Of a stretch of 24,877 nt of DNA, positions 14,089 to 21,927 are shown piece after piece. The stretch is from Croceibacterium_A sp039920345. Its GTDB lineage: Bacteria > Pseudomonadota > Alphaproteobacteria > Sphingomonadales > Sphingomonadaceae. The notes beneath the pieces were generated by a model. That model saw nothing but the letters and a program-made list of their open reading frames with translations, ran no database searches and had not been told where the DNA came from. The first letter of the stretch is position 1; each line of letters starts with the position of its first letter. The stretch covers positions 1 through 24,877 of the forward strand of contig JBDSDZ010000002.1 of NCBI GenBank assembly GCA_039920345.1, written 5' to 3'. The translations under genes were made by a program, and so were the position numbers.

Positions 14089-16035
14089 ATCAAACTCTGG
14101 GACCAGATCTTCGACGGCTATTTCGGGCGCGATGCGCGCGATGATCGCGTGCGCCGCAAGCTGGTCGAAACGCTCTACACCCAGCCGACCAGCCTTGCCG
14201 CCGGCGCCATTGCCGGGATTGCCTGCACCGGCACGGCCATGGCGCTCAGCGAAAACAGGGCCATAACCGTGGTCGGCGCGGTCCTGATTGCGACTGCGCT
14301 GGCACGCGTGGTGATTTCCGTCTGGCTGGCCCGCAATACCAAGGCCCGCGACGCCCGCTCGCTCGAAACGGTCTACGAGATCGGCGCGTTCACTTACGCC
14401 TTCCTTGCCGGGCTGGTCGCGGCACTGACGATCTATTTCAATTCGGGCAACCAGCTGCAGACCCTGACCGTCACCTATGCGCTGGTCTACGGCGTCGGCA
14501 TTTCGGCGCGCAACGCCGGCCGCCCGGCGATCGCGATCGGGCAATTGCTGCTTTCCGCCCTGCCGATCATCGTCGTTGGGCCGCTGGTCGGCGGGGTGGT
14601 GTTCTACGTCCTGTCGGGCACCATGATCATCGTGCTGATCGGGGTCATGTCGATCACGATGAACGTGTTCCGCACGCTCAAGGAACAGATCTTCGCCGCC
14701 GAAGCGAGCGCGCAGATGGCCGACCGGATGCGCGAACTGGCGCGGACCGACGTCGTCACCGGGCTCGCCAACCGCGCCGGGCTCAACCACGACATGGCCG
14801 AAATGCTGATGGTCGTGCCCGAGACGCAGAAGCTGGCGCTGTTCTGGCTCGACATCGACCGGTTCAAGGAAATCAACGACACGCTGGGCCACCCGGTGGG
14901 CGACAAGGTGCTGGCCGAAGTGGCCAATCGCCTGCGTTTCGCGGCGCCGCCCGATGCCACCGTGGCCCGCTTTGGCGGCGACGAATTCATCGTCGTGGCA
15001 CAAGTGACCGACCGCGCCGAAAGCGAACGCCTGGCGCGCGCGCTGGCCGACGAGGTGTCGCGCCCGACGCGGATTGACGGCCACCGGATCGAGACCGCCG
15101 CTTCGATGGGGGTGGCATTGCTGCCCGATGACGGGTCCGACATCGACACCCTGATGCAGGGTTCCGACCTGGCGCTGTACCACGCCAAGATCGGCGGCCG
15201 GAACCAGATCTGCTTCTTCGACACGTCGATGACCCGCGAACTGGTCCGGCGAAAGGAAATCGAGACCGAACTGCGCGCCGCGATCCAGCGCGACGAATTA
15301 TCGATCTTCTTCCAGCCGATCGTCGACCTCGAAACTGGCCGCATCCGCACCTTCGAAGCGCTAGTGCGCTGGTTCCACCCGGAGAAGGGCGAGCTGCGGC
15401 CCGACGAATTCATCCCGGTGGCTGAAGAAACCGGGGTCATCATCACGCTCGGCAACTGGATCACCGCGCAGGCCGCCAAGGCAGCGGCGGGCTGGCCCGA
15501 TGACGTGACCATCGCGGTCAACCTCTCGCCGCTGCAGATCAAGGCGCCGGGCGCCGCGCTCGGTATCCTCAGCGCCATTCGCGAAGCCGGGCTCGATCCG
15601 CGCCGTCTCGAACTGGAAGTGACCGAGAGCCTGTTCCTCGATGATGACGCCAATACAGCGCGCTTCATCGACGACTTGTCCAAGGAAGGCGTCCGCTTCG
15701 CGCTCGACGATTTCGGCACCGGCTACTCCTCGCTCGGCTACATCAACAAGTTCCCGTTCAAGAAGATCAAGGTCGACCGCAGCTTCGTGTCGGGCCCCAA
15801 CATCGGCCGCAAGAGCGACGCCATCATCCGCGCGGTGGCCGAAATGGGCGCCACGCTGGACATGGATATCGTGGCCGAAGGGCTCGAGACGATCGAACAA
15901 GTCCAGGCCGTGCGCGCCGCGGGCTGCACCCTGGGACAGGGCTATTACTTCAGCCGTGCGGTGCCAGACTACCTCGCCGCCATGCTGCTGTCGCAGGAAC
16001 GCGAAGCCGAGACAAAGGCGCGAATCGCGGGCTAG
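14089..16035 (+). CDS. Membrane GGDEF-EAL cyclic-di-GMP signalling protein, apparent ATC start
   Basis: About 648 residues. The N-terminal ~200 contain some six hydrophobic segments (such as SLAAGAIAGIACTGTAMAL, AITVVGAVLIATALARVVIS and IGQLLLSALPIIVVGPLVGG), resembling a MASE-type membrane sensor. A GGDEF domain (GGDEF at 296-300) and an EAL domain (EAL at 423-425, with ELEVTES, DDFGTGYSSLG, KVDRSF and AEGLET) follow; both signatures are intact, and an I-site RxxD is not evident. Start: no ATG, GTG or TTG occurs in frame between the upstream stop (about 13994) and GTG 14149, which has no Shine-Dalgarno. In contrast AAGGAG (14076-14081) lies 7 nt before in-frame ATC 14089, and the 20 codons between look coding (KLWDQIFDGYFGRDARDD). 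I therefore extend to 14089; the conservative start is 14149. Confidence 0.85.
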   Translation: MKLWDQIFDGYFGRDARDDRVRRKLVETLYTQPTSLAAGAIAGIACTGTAMALSENRAITVVGAVLIATALARVVISVWLARNTKARDARSLETVYEIGAFTYAFLAGLVAALTIYFNSGNQLQTLTVTYALVYGVGISARNAGRPAIAIGQLLLSALPIIVVGPLVGGVVFYVLSGTMIIVLIGVMSITMNVFRTLKEQIFAAEASAQMADRMRELARTDVVTGLANRAGLNHDMAEMLMVVPETQKLALFWLDIDRFKEINDTLGHPVGDKVLAEVANRLRFAAPPDATVARFGGDEFIVVAQVTDRAESERLARALADEVSRPTRIDGHRIETAASMGVALLPDDGSDIDTLMQGSDLALYHAKIGGRNQICFFDTSMTRELVRRKEIETELRAAIQRDELSIFFQPIVDLETGRIRTFEALVRWFHPEKGELRPDEFIPVAEETGVIITLGNWITAQAAKAAAGWPDDVTIAVNLSPLQIKAPGAALGILSAIREAGLDPRRLELEVTESLFLDDDANTARFIDDLSKEGVRFALDDFGTGYSSLGYINKFPFKKIKVDRSFVSGPNIGRKSDAIIRAVAEMGATLDMDIVAEGLETIEQVQAVRAAGCTLGQGYYFSRAVPDYLAAMLLSQEREAETKARIAG

Positions 16036-16065
16036 CTTCGGGCGCCCTATCGCTATTGCGAACTG

Positions 16066-16078
16066 TTATCACTGATAA
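16066..16078. promoter_or_regulatory. Small palindrome TTATCA-C-TGATAA upstream of mdh
   Basis: A perfect 6-bp inverted repeat around one base in the 204-bp gap between the GGDEF-EAL gene and mdh; it stands out as AT-rich in GC-rich DNA. It could be an operator for the TCA operon. Two weaker GC hairpins (around 16085-16102 and 16169-16183) are nearby, the first with a T5 loop. No promoter could be assigned with confidence. Confidence 0.3.
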
Positions 16079-16239
16079 GTCTGTGACGGCGCTTTTTGCC
16101 GGTTGCAATGCCGTTTCAGCGCGCCTAGGGCCGCGCCATTCGCGTACATTCGCATTGGCGCAAATCCTTCCGCGGGCTGCGGAGGCGCGTCACACGCCCG
16201 GCAATGCGCCCGCATAGCTTGAAGGACACGGTTGACCCC

Positions 16240-17202
16240 ATGGCTCGCAAGAAAATCGCGCTCGTTGGCTCCGGCATGATCGGCGGCACCCTCGCCCACC
16301 TCGCAGCGAAGAAGGAACTGGGCGACATTGTCCTGTTCGACATCATGGAGGGCATTCCGCAAGGCAAAGCGCTCGACCTCAGCCAGTGCGGCCCGGTCGA
16401 AGGCTTCGACGCGAAGATAACCGGCACCAACGACTATGCCGATATCGCCGGGGCCGACGTGGTCATCGTGACGGCCGGTATCCCGCGCAAGCCGGGCATG
16501 AGCCGCGACGATTTGCTCGGCATCAATCTCGGCGTGATGAAGGCGGTCGGCGCGGGCATCAAGGCGCACTGTCCCGGCGCGTTCGTGATTTGCATCACCA
16601 ACCCATTGGACGCGATGGTCTGGGCGCTGCGTGAGTTTTCCGGCCTGCCGCACAACATGGTGGTGGGCATGGCGGGCGTGCTCGACTCCGCGCGTTTCGC
16701 CACCTTCCTGGCATGGGAATTCGGCGTTTCGGTCAAGGACGTGAACGCCTTCGTGCTCGGTGGCCACGGCGACACGATGGTCCCGGTCACCAGCTACACC
16801 ACGATATCGGGCATACCGGTCGATGACCTGGTGGCGATGGGCAAGTCGTCCGCAGCCAAGATGGACGAAATCGTCAAGCGCACCCGCGGCGGCGGCGGCG
16901 AAATCGTCGGCCTGCTCAAGACCGGCAGCGCCTACTACGCCCCCGCCACCAGCGCGATCGCGATGGCCGAAGCTTACTTGCGCGACCAGAAGCGCATCCT
17001 GCCGGTCGCGGCCTACGTTCAGGGCAAGTACGGCTTGAACGGCCTCTATGTCGGCGTGCCCGCCGTCATTGGCGCAGGCGGGATCGAGGACGTCATCGAA
17101 ATCAAGCTCTCCGCCGACGAGAAGGCCAACCTCAAGACCTCGACCGACGCGGTCGAGGAATTGCTGGTGGCCTGCAAGGGTATCGATAGTGCGTTGGTAT
17201 AA
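16240..17202 (+). CDS. mdh: Malate dehydrogenase (NAD-dependent)
   Basis: Interconverts malate and oxaloacetate with NAD in the TCA cycle. The 320-residue product is of the LDH-like MDH type usual in alphaproteobacteria: Rossmann motif GSGMIGG (10-16), substrate-binding arginines in PRKPGMSR (R83, R89), VLDSAR (D149, R152) and catalytic histidine in GGHGDTMVP (H176). ATG 16240 begins the usual MARKKIALVG; GAAGGA lies upstream but 13 nt away, which is long. An in-frame ATG 36 nt upstream has no homologous sequence after it. First gene of the TCA cluster; its 3' end overlaps the next gene by 14 nt. Confidence 0.97.
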   Translation: MARKKIALVGSGMIGGTLAHLAAKKELGDIVLFDIMEGIPQGKALDLSQCGPVEGFDAKITGTNDYADIAGADVVIVTAGIPRKPGMSRDDLLGINLGVMKAVGAGIKAHCPGAFVICITNPLDAMVWALREFSGLPHNMVVGMAGVLDSARFATFLAWEFGVSVKDVNAFVLGGHGDTMVPVTSYTTISGIPVDDLVAMGKSSAAKMDEIVKRTRGGGGEIVGLLKTGSAYYAPATSAIAMAEAYLRDQKRILPVAAYVQGKYGLNGLYVGVPAVIGAGGIEDVIEIKLSADEKANLKTSTDAVEELLVACKGIDSALV

Positions 17203-17701
17203 CGCGATTGTTGTCCTGCTCGGGGTCGCCGCTGCCGCATGTGGACATTCGTCAGACGCCAGATCACCCGCAGCCAACGCAGGACAAGTTGTTTCAGCCG
17301 TTCGAGACTGCGCTTTGGCGACTAGCGTCGACGGCGTCGACGCGGACATCTTGCGCCAGCGCGGCTGGGACTACGGGACCATGTCAGATAAAGACGGCAC
17401 GGCCATCGATGCCCCGCTGCACATCCTTGGACGCAAGAAAGGCGAAGGCGGATTGACAATCATATTGGCCGCAGGTGGGGGCATTGACCCGCGCGGCTGC
17501 GTGATCGTAGCCCCCCTAGGCGGCGCGACCCACTTCTCAACTGTGCTCGATACATTCACCCGGGAATTTGGCGCCTCACGGCAAACGCGAGGCAACTTCG
17601 CTTTCAAGGTTGGTCCAGACTTGGCTTTGCTCGCCGCGACAGGGACATCCAGCGCCCCGGCCGCGCGCGTGATTGTCATGGAATTCGGAGAGTCCAAATG
17701 A
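17189..17701 (+). CDS. Putative lipoprotein of unknown function between mdh and sucD
   Basis: From GTG 17189 (AAGGG 8 nt upstream) a 170-residue protein is read. It begins with a signal peptide MRWYNAIVVLLGVAAAAC ending in a plausible lipobox cysteine. The mature part has two further cysteines (VRDCALA and PRGCVIV) that could form a disulphide, and glycine-rich beta-like stretches (GLTIILAAGGGIDP, VIVAPLGGATHFSTVLDTF). I recognise no family. The gene overlaps mdh by 14 nt and sucD by 4 nt (ATGA), so it is built into the TCA transcript. Its codon use looks less GC-biased than its neighbours, which may point to later acquisition or weak selection. An earlier in-frame ATG (17048) lies inside mdh and is not credible. 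Confidence 0.75.
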   Translation: MRWYNAIVVLLGVAAAACGHSSDARSPAANAGQVVSAVRDCALATSVDGVDADILRQRGWDYGTMSDKDGTAIDAPLHILGRKKGEGGLTIILAAGGGIDPRGCVIVAPLGGATHFSTVLDTFTREFGASRQTRGNFAFKVGPDLALLAATGTSSAPAARVIVMEFGESK

Positions 17702-18588
17702 GCATTCTCGTCGACCGCAGCACCAAGGTCATCACCCAAGGGATGACCGGCGAGACCGGTACGTTCCACACCCAGCAGGCGCTCGATTACGGCACGCAGA
17801 TGGTCGCGGGCGTGACGCCGGGCAAAGGTGGCACCACGCACATCGGGCTGCCGGTGTACGATTCGGTGCACGAGGCGAAGGCGGCCACCGGCGCCACCGC
17901 CAGCGTGATCTACGTCCCGCCGCCGTTTGCGGCAGACTCGATCCTCGAGGCGATTGATGCGGGGATCGAGCTGATCGTGGCGATCACCGAGGGTATCCCG
18001 GTGATGGACATGGTGCGCGTCAAGCGGGCGCTCAGCGGTACCCAGAGCCGCCTTATCGGCCCCAACTGCCCCGGCGTGCTGACGCCGGGCGAGTGCAAGA
18101 TCGGCATCATGCCGGGCAACATCTTTTCCAAGGGCACTGTCGGGGTTGTGTCGCGCTCGGGCACGCTCACGTACGAAGCGGTGCACCAGACAACGCAAGT
18201 CGGCCTTGGCCAGACCACCGCGGTCGGCATCGGCGGCGACCCGGTCAACGGGACCAACTTCATCGACGTGCTCGAGCTGTTTTTGAAGGACGACGCGACC
18301 AAGTCGATCGTGATGATCGGCGAAATCGGCGGCAGCGCGGAAGAAGACGCGGCGCAGTTCATCAAGGACGAAGCCAGGCGCGGCTGGCACAAGCCGATGG
18401 TCGGCTTCATCGCCGGCCGCACCGCACCCCCCGGCCGCCGCATGGGCCACGCAGGCGCCATCGTCTCGGGCGGACAGGGCGGTGCCGACGACAAGATCGC
18501 CGCGATGGAAGCCGCCGGCATACGCGTTTCCCCCTCCCCCAGCGAACTCGGCCGCACCCTCGCGGCCATGCTCAAGGAACTTGCGTGA
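17698..18588 (+). CDS. sucD: Succinyl-CoA synthetase (succinate-CoA ligase) subunit alpha
   Basis: 296 residues, the usual size. The alpha subunit binds CoA and carries the phosphohistidine: GMTGETGTFHTQQALDYGT (15-33) belongs to the CoA-binding Rossmann domain, IGPNCPG (120-126) follows, and the active-site histidine is in GHAGAI (H251). The enzyme makes succinate plus ATP or GTP from succinyl-CoA and needs the beta subunit SucC, which is not encoded in this window. ATG 17698 overlaps the preceding TGA and has GGAGAG 5 nt upstream. A palindromic repeat and a GIY-YIG gene separate it from odhA. Confidence 0.97.
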   Translation: MSILVDRSTKVITQGMTGETGTFHTQQALDYGTQMVAGVTPGKGGTTHIGLPVYDSVHEAKAATGATASVIYVPPPFAADSILEAIDAGIELIVAITEGIPVMDMVRVKRALSGTQSRLIGPNCPGVLTPGECKIGIMPGNIFSKGTVGVVSRSGTLTYEAVHQTTQVGLGQTTAVGIGGDPVNGTNFIDVLELFLKDDATKSIVMIGEIGGSAEEDAAQFIKDEARRGWHKPMVGFIAGRTAPPGRRMGHAGAIVSGGQGGADDKIAAMEAAGIRVSPSPSELGRTLAAMLKELA

Positions 18589-18642
18589 GGCCCCCGTTTT
18601 CCCCTTCCCGCGCCCGCGCGGCAATCGCCCCTTCCCGCTCCA

Positions 18643-18709
18643 CCGCGAAGGCGGGGGTCCAGGGGCGGCGACCTTTGTGCCTGGCAACTCTGGGTCCCCG
18701 CCTTCGCGG
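18643..18709. repeat. Palindromic repeat (CCGCGAAGGCGGGG type) between sucD and the GIY-YIG gene
   Basis: Left arm CCGCGAAGGCGGGGGTCCAG (18643-18662) is the near-perfect inverse of the right arm at 18690-18709, with two mismatches, around a 27-nt loop. The motif CCCCGCCTTCGCGGGG is a short repeat family I associate with sphingomonad genomes. The right arm ends two bases before the first ATG of the GIY-YIG ORF. A large hairpin here could reduce transcription or mRNA stability between sucD and odhA. Confidence 0.85.
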
Positions 18710-18711
18710 GG

Positions 18712-19017
18712 ATGCGTGAGGTGTGGACGGCATGGGTGTACATCGTGGCAAACCGGCGCAACGGCGCGATCTACATAGGCATGACCACCGATCTGCCGCA
18801 GCGGATATTTCAGCACCGCGCCGGAAGGATCGCGGGATTTACCCAGAAATACGGCTGCAAGATCCTCGTCTGGTTCCAGGGCTTCGAAACAATTATCGAC
18901 GCCCGGGCGTTCGAACACCGGATGAAAAAATGGAACCGTGCCTGGAAGCTGGCTCGCATCGAAGCGCTAAATCCGCAATGGCGCGATCTCTATTCGGAGT
19001 TGGCCAGTCTTGCCTGA
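18712..19017 (+). CDS. GIY-YIG nuclease superfamily small protein
   Basis: 101 residues of the stand-alone GIY-YIG type (YhbQ/UPF0213-like). VYI (9-11) and IYIG (20-23) stand for the GIY and YIG motifs, followed by Arg31 and His35 in LPQRIFQHR and the metal-binding Glu68 in AFEHRMKKW. Key residues are present, so nuclease activity is possible, but the cellular role of these small proteins is unsettled. ATG 18712 directly adjoins the palindromic repeat with no proper Shine-Dalgarno spacing; GTG 18721 or 18736 could be the true start. It interrupts the TCA gene cluster on the same strand and ends 60 bp before odhA, so it is probably co-transcribed. Confidence 0.88.
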   Translation: MREVWTAWVYIVANRRNGAIYIGMTTDLPQRIFQHRAGRIAGFTQKYGCKILVWFQGFETIIDARAFEHRMKKWNRAWKLARIEALNPQWRDLYSELASLA

Positions 19018-19064
19018 AACACGCGCCCTTGCCGCCACGGCTCCCTACCTGCGCAGGGGCGCAC

Positions 19065-19085
19065 ATGAGTACGTTTGATGGGTAA
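19065..19085 (+). other. Six-codon ORF (MSTFDG) overlapping the odhA start
   Basis: ATG 19065 has AGGGG (19055-19059) 5 nt before it, reads MSTFDG and stops at TAA 19083-19085, seven bases past the first base of the odhA ATG (19078), in a different frame. The odhA ATG itself has no Shine-Dalgarno at usable distance. This is either a leader peptide with translational coupling or the remnant of an older odhA start displaced by a one-base change. Confidence 0.4.
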
Positions 19086-21918
19086 CGAAGCACAGACATT
19101 CCTGCCCGAACTGGGCGCGCAAGACGGTCCGCAACCGGGGCCAAGCTGGCAGAACGCGCGCTGGCCGCTGGCCGAGGGCGAGGACGATTTCACCCAGGCG
19201 CTGGATCCGACCACGCTCAAGCTGGCGGTCAAGGAAGCTGCCGCCAAGGCGGGCAAACCGACCGACGAAGGCGCGGTGGAGCGCGCGGCGGGCGATTCCA
19301 TTCGCGCGATGATGCTGGTGCGCACCTACCGGGTGCGCGGGCACCTGACCGCCGATCTCGATCCGCTGGGCCTTTCGAAGCAGGAATTGCCCGCCGACCT
19401 GACGCCCGAATATCACGGCTTCACCGGCGAGGCGCTCGACCGGCCGGTGTTCCTCGGCGGCACGCTGGGCCTTGGTTGGGCCAGCGTGCGCCAACTCGTC
19501 GCCACGCTGCGCTCAAATTACTGCGGCCACATCGGCATCGAGTACATGCACATTTCCGACGTCAACGAACGGCGTTTCCTGCAGGACCGTATCGAAGGCC
19601 CGGACAAGGTCATCCGCTTTACGCCCGAAGGCAAGAAGGCGATCCTCGCGGCGGTGATCCGCGGCGAGGAATACGAGAAGTTCCTCGGCAAGAAGTACGT
19701 CGGCACCAAGCGCTTCGGCCTCGATGGCGGCGAAGCGATGATCCCGGCGCTGGAAGCGGTGATCAAGTACGGCGGATCGCTGGGCGTGCGCGAGATCGTG
19801 TACGGCATGTCGCATCGCGGGCGGCTCAACGTGCTCGCGAACGTGATGGCCAAGCCGTACAAGGTGATCTTCCACGAATTTTCCGGCGGCACTGCCAACC
19901 CCGAAGACGTGGGCGGTTCGGGCGATGTGAAATACCACCTCGGGACCAGCACCGACCGCGAGTTTGACGGCATCAAGGTGCATATGAGCCTGGTGCCCAA
20001 CCCGAGCCACCTCGAGGCGGTCGATCCGGTGGTGCTGGGCAAGGTCCGCGCGCAGCAGGCGATCCATGATGACCTGGTGCAGCACGAACAGGTGCTGCCG
20101 GTGTTGATCCACGGCGATGCGGCCTTCGCCGGGCAGGGCATCGTGTGGGAGTGCTTCGGCTTTTCCGGCGTGCGCGGCTACAACACCGGCGGTTGCATCC
20201 ACTTCGTGATCAACAACCAGATCGGCTTCACCACCAGCCCGCAGTTCGCGCGCTCATCGCCCTACCCGAGCGATGTCGCCAAGGGCGTCCAGGCGCCGAT
20301 CGTCCACGTCAACGGCGACGATCCCGAAGCGGTGACCTTCGCCTGCAAGCTGGCGATCGATTTCCGCCAGCATTTCAAGCGCGATATCGTGATCGACATG
20401 TGGTGCTATCGCCGGTTCGGCCACAACGAAGGTGACGAGCCCAGTTTCACCCAGCCGCTGATGTACGACCGCATCCGCCAGCATCCGCGCGTGAGCGAGC
20501 TCTATTCCGAGCGGCTCAAGGAAGAAGGCGTGATCGAGGCGGGCACGGCCCCGGCGCTGCGCGATGAATTCAACGCCTTGCTGACCGAGCAGTTCGATGC
20601 CGCCGCCAGCTACAAGGCCAACGAGGCCGACTGGTTCGCCGGACGGTGGAGCGGGCTGCACAAGCCGGCCGATCCGGAAACCGCGCGCCGCAATGTCGAC
20701 ACCGCGATCGATCGCAAGCTGTTCGACAGCCTCGGCCGCACGCTGACCACGGTGCCGGAAGACCTGACCATCCACAAGACGCTGGCGCGCGTGATCGATG
20801 CCAAGCGCCAGGCGTTCGACAGCGGCGAAGGGTTCGACTGGTCCACCGCCGAAGCGCTCGCGTTCGGCAGCCTGGTAACCGAAGGCTACGGGGTTCGCCT
20901 GTCGGGCCAGGATTCGGGCCGCGGCACGTTCAGCCAGCGCCACGCGATCTGGGTCGACCAGCTGACCGAGCGCAAATACATCCCCCTGACCACGCTGCCG
21001 CACGGCAAGTTCGAGGTCTATGACAGCCCGCTGTCGGAATACGGCGTGCTCGGCTTCGAATACGGCTTTGCCATGGCCGATCCCAAGACGCTGGTGTGCT
21101 GGGAAGCCCAGTTCGGGGATTTCGCCAACGGCGCGCAGATCATCATCGACCAGTATATCGCGGCGGGAGAGGCCAAGTGGCTGCGCGCCAACGGCTTGGT
21201 GCTGTTGCTGCCGCATGGGTATGAAGGCCAGGGGCCGGAGCATTCCTCCGCCCGGCTCGAACGCTTCCTGCAGCTGTGCGCCAACGACAATATCCAGGTC
21301 TGCAACATCACCAGCCCGGCGAACTATTTCCACGTCCTGCGGCGGCAGATGATCCGATCATTCCGCAAGCCGCTGGTGATCATGACCCCCAAGTCATTGC
21401 TGCGCCATCCGCTGGCCAAGAGCAGCGCCGACGAGTTCACCAAGGCGAGCCACTTCAAGCGCATCCTGTCCGACCGGCTGGAGATCCCGGACGACAAAGT
21501 GCGCCGCCTCGTGCTGTGTTCGGGCAAGGTCTATTACGACTTGTTCGAAGCGCGCGAGAAGGCCGGGCTGAAGGACGTGTCGATCGTGCGGCTCGAGCAG
21601 CTCTACCCGTTCCCAGGCGATCCGCTGGGCTTGCGGTTGGAGCGGATGAAGGGCCTCGAGCAAGTCGTCTGGTGCCAGGAAGAGCCGAAGAATAACGGCG
21701 CCTGGTTCTTTGTTGAAAGCCAGATCGAAGCGGCGCTGAACGCCTCAGGGCATGACGGGATGCGGCCGGGTTATGCCGGGCGCGAACAGGCCGCCTCGCC
21801 CGCCACCGGCCTCGCCAAGCGGCATCAGATGCAGCAGGAATCGCTGGTCAACGTGGCGCTGGGGCTGGCCGATGGCGGCACCGCGATCCGCAACGGCCGC
21901 AAGCAGACCAAGGTTTAG
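19078..21918 (+). CDS. sucA: 2-oxoglutarate dehydrogenase E1 component
   Basis: Also called odhA. The 946-residue thiamine-diphosphate enzyme decarboxylates 2-oxoglutarate and succinylates the lipoyl group of E2. The E1 features are in order: helical N-terminal domain (RAMMLVRTYRVRGHLTADLDPLG), EYMHI, GMSHRGRLNVLANV, the ThDP/Mg site HGDAAFAGQG (345-354) through VINNQIGFTT, HVNGDDPEAV, the transketolase-like domain (SGQDSGRGTFSQRHA) and the C-terminal RLEQLYPFP. Length agrees with family members. ATG 19078 (MGNEAQTF) is used; TTG 19075 directly before it is in frame. Neither has its own Shine-Dalgarno. odhB follows after 9 bp. Forms the complex with OdhB and Lpd. Confidence 0.97.
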   Translation: MGNEAQTFLPELGAQDGPQPGPSWQNARWPLAEGEDDFTQALDPTTLKLAVKEAAAKAGKPTDEGAVERAAGDSIRAMMLVRTYRVRGHLTADLDPLGLSKQELPADLTPEYHGFTGEALDRPVFLGGTLGLGWASVRQLVATLRSNYCGHIGIEYMHISDVNERRFLQDRIEGPDKVIRFTPEGKKAILAAVIRGEEYEKFLGKKYVGTKRFGLDGGEAMIPALEAVIKYGGSLGVREIVYGMSHRGRLNVLANVMAKPYKVIFHEFSGGTANPEDVGGSGDVKYHLGTSTDREFDGIKVHMSLVPNPSHLEAVDPVVLGKVRAQQAIHDDLVQHEQVLPVLIHGDAAFAGQGIVWECFGFSGVRGYNTGGCIHFVINNQIGFTTSPQFARSSPYPSDVAKGVQAPIVHVNGDDPEAVTFACKLAIDFRQHFKRDIVIDMWCYRRFGHNEGDEPSFTQPLMYDRIRQHPRVSELYSERLKEEGVIEAGTAPALRDEFNALLTEQFDAAASYKANEADWFAGRWSGLHKPADPETARRNVDTAIDRKLFDSLGRTLTTVPEDLTIHKTLARVIDAKRQAFDSGEGFDWSTAEALAFGSLVTEGYGVRLSGQDSGRGTFSQRHAIWVDQLTERKYIPLTTLPHGKFEVYDSPLSEYGVLGFEYGFAMADPKTLVCWEAQFGDFANGAQIIIDQYIAAGEAKWLRANGLVLLLPHGYEGQGPEHSSARLERFLQLCANDNIQVCNITSPANYFHVLRRQMIRSFRKPLVIMTPKSLLRHPLAKSSADEFTKASHFKRILSDRLEIPDDKVRRLVLCSGKVYYDLFEAREKAGLKDVSIVRLEQLYPFPGDPLGLRLERMKGLEQVVWCQEEPKNNGAWFFVESQIEAALNASGHDGMRPGYAGREQAASPATGLAKRHQMQQESLVNVALGLADGGTAIRNGRKQTKV

Positions 21919-21927
21919 GAGCGCCCG

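Noticed and set aside
13714..15183. 489-codon minus-strand frame over the small hypothetical gene and the second GGDEF-EAL gene
   Set aside because: The composition (His, Asp, Gln, Arg rich) is that of an antisense shadow, while the plus strand encodes a recognisable GGDEF domain.
17048..17188. Longer form of the lipoprotein starting inside mdh
   Set aside because: It would overlap mdh by over 150 nt in another frame and would bury the signal peptide; GTG 17189 with AAGGG and a signal sequence fits better.
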